From Diadophis punctatus similis (Eukaryota > Chordata > Lepidosauria > Squamata > Dipsadidae): 64,000 bases of DNA. Within the stretch, counting starts at the first letter, position 1; each line of letters starts with the position of its first letter. The notes beneath the pieces were generated by a model, which was not told the DNA's origin, did not search any database, and saw only the letters and a list, made by a program, of their open reading frames with translations. Below are positions 62,779 through 64,000 of this stretch, piece by piece. Made by a program: the position numbers and the translations under genes. Location: NCBI GenBank assembly GCA_023053685.1, contig JALIGW010000021.1, positions 12,388,834 through 12,452,833 of the forward strand. The letters are read 5' to 3'.

Positions 62779-63704
62779 TTATTTTTTTGTTTGTTTGTTT
62801 GTTTGTTTTGTCAACAAGTGCAAGGAAACAGGACACATGAAAAAATGGCACAAATAAATGGATATAAAGAAACAAAACATAGCCATAAACACATAAAATG
62901 AGTACATTCAAATGGGTACAGTAGTACAGGGACGGTAGGCACGTTGGTGCGCTTATGCATGCCCCCTTAGGGACCTCTTGAGAAACGTGTAAGGTCCATG
63001 GTAGACAGTTTAAGGTAAAAGGTATGGGGGTTAGAGAAACTAACAACAGGATCAGGTAAAGTGTTCCAGACATTTACTACTCTATTGCAGAAGTCACATT
63101 TTCTGAAATCAAGATTAGAGCAGAATACATTTAGTTTGTATCTATTGATAGCCCTAGTGTTATTGCGGTTGAAATTAAAGTAGTCGTTAACAGGTAGGAC
63201 ATTAAGGTAGATGATCTTGTGTACTAAGCTTAGGTCGGAACGTAGATGGCGTAGTTTAAGGTTATCCAGGCCTAAAATTTCAAGTCTACTGAAATAAGGA
63301 ATTTTATTGCGAGCAGAGGAGTTGAATACTCTTCTTGTAAAATACCTCTGGACCAGAGGTGGGTTCCTGCTGGTACGCTCTTGCCTGTTGGTCGCCACAG
63401 AACCGAAGAAGCTGGTGGCATTCGCGGCGCAGGGCTTCCCCCACCCGCTTTCCCGCACCCGCAGGGACGCCGCCATTTGCTTTCTTTTGCCCTCTGCGTA
63501 AGCAGAATGCTTTGCGTATGCACAGAGGGCAAAAGAACACAAATGGTGGTGTCTAGGCGGGTGTGGGAAAGCGGGCGTGGGAAGCCCCACGAACGCCACC
63601 GGCTTCTTCAGTTCTGCGGCGACCAACAGGTAAGAGCGTACCGGCAGTAACCCACCTCTGCTCTGGACCCTCTTTAATGTATTAATGTCCGAAATACAGT
63701 GTGA
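62779..63704 (-). pseudogene. Rex1-like LINE nested in hAT
   Basis: The minus frame 62967-63350 encodes QRYFTRRVFNSSARNKIPYF, LEILGLDNLKLRHLRSDLSL and VVNVWNTLPDPVVSFSNPHT to TRFSRGP. The 3' tail is (GTTT)n/TTTATT at 62779-62810 on the plus strand. AATACAT is duplicated at 62772-62778 and 63705-63711. It is itself split by 63354-63660. Confidence 0.85.
63354..63660. mobile_element. Foldback hAT MITE nested in the Rex1-like LINE
   Basis: 307 bp with ends CAGAGGTGGGTTCCTGC and AACCCACCTCTG and an exact 8-bp duplication CTCTGGAC at 63346-63353 and 63661-63668. The two halves are nearly complementary (TGTTGGTCGCC/GGCGACCAACA, CTTTTGCCCTCTGC/GCAGAGGGCAAAAG), so the whole element is a long hairpin. 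The Cys/Arg-rich frames across it are artefacts. Confidence 0.94.
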
Positions 63705-63756
63705 AATACATCATGTGATGAGGTGTCATCATGAGTTTGACACCCCTGTGCTATTG

Positions 63757-64000
63757 CTATTTAATGTAGGTCTTTACTATTAGAGTTATATCCTATGTTT
63801 CCTCATAGACCTACAATGATACACCATGCTTGTGTTATCTTCGCAAATAACAGCCTTGGGAGAATGGGCCAATTCACCACAGCCAACACACCACAGCCAA
63901 ATCAACATCACCAACTCACTGCCACCAACTAGCCACAGGACAACTCACCGTGATCATCTCACCATGGCCAACACACCATCGCCAATGTCAACCTTGTGAC
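63757..64000. repeat. Degenerate CACCA/CCAAC minisatellite at the window edge
   Basis: From about 63868, short imperfect units such as TCACCACAGCCAACACACC and TCACCATGGCCAACACACC repeat with about 20-30-bp spacing and continue to the window end. The first about 110 bp show nothing recognisable. Confidence 0.5.

Larger units (their letters stand above)
62684..63748 (+). mobile_element. hAT element in the SINE tail, carrying two nested insertions
   Basis: Ends CAGGGATGTCAAACTC and GAGTTTGACACCCCTG, flanked by an 8-bp duplication with one difference (TGCTATTA at 62676-62683, TGCTATTG at 63749-63756). Only about 135 bp are its own sequence (62684-62778 and 63705-63748). The rest is a nested LINE. 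Confidence 0.85.

Overview
This 64 kb window looks like non-coding DNA from an advanced snake (squamate reptile). I found no host protein-coding gene, rRNA, tRNA gene or CRISPR array. The taxonomic call rests on the repeats. Many 5'-truncated CR1 LINE copies end in AATAG/TTCTA pentanucleotide arrays, which is the microsatellite seeding described for snake CR1/L3 LINEs. Sauria-type SINEs with a Bov-B-like 3' end are present, as are Rex1-like, L2-like and L1-like LINE 3' ends, several hAT-type miniature elements, Penelope-like fragments, and very long tetra- and pentanucleotide arrays. Every long open reading frame is either microsatellite-encoded low-complexity peptide or a LINE remnant.

Layout. 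0-10 kb: a TA-flanked miniature inverted-repeat element (MITE) and a second copy split by a hAT element, a 0.75 kb CTAT/CCAT array, several CR1 copies, a hAT MITE and a Sauria SINE inside GA-rich DNA. 10-17 kb: a 1.1 kb polypyrimidine block, the first hammerhead-like repeats, a local direct duplication and a run of CR1 tails with a tRNA/CR1 SINE. 17.5-24.5 kb: a full LTR element on the minus strand with two 626-bp LTRs differing at only about two positions, whose interior holds LINE fragments instead of gag/pol. 24.5-40 kb: hammerhead-like repeats with GGA tracts, Penelope-like pieces, an older LTR of the same family, CR1/SINE nests, two long purine/pyrimidine tracts and an inverted duplication at 36.9-38.5 kb. 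41-50 kb: head-to-head CR1 copies, large TTCTA, GATG/GATA and AC arrays, a palindromic hAT MITE and an inverted Penelope-like pair. 50-64 kb: SINEs, hAT MITEs, three Rex1-like LINEs plus one more nested in a four-level stack at 62.5-63.8 kb, a 170-bp tandem repeat, GA-rich DNA and L1-like 3' ends.

The most interesting signals are these. (1) A dispersed repeat, about a dozen copies, carries the conserved boxes and pairing pattern of a hammerhead ribozyme, and a second hammerhead-like family sits in Penelope-like sequence. (2) A recently inserted non-autonomous LTR element carries older transposon remains as internal cargo. (3) Two SINE types share one tRNA-like head but have unrelated tails. 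(4) A five-copy, 170-bp satellite-like array lies at 53.5-54.35 kb. (5) Several nested insertions have readable target-site duplications that fix their order. (6) Some hAT MITEs carry exact NRF1-type palindromic sites. All calls are by eye. Family names are assigned from remembered consensus features, and boundaries without a target-site duplication are approximate.
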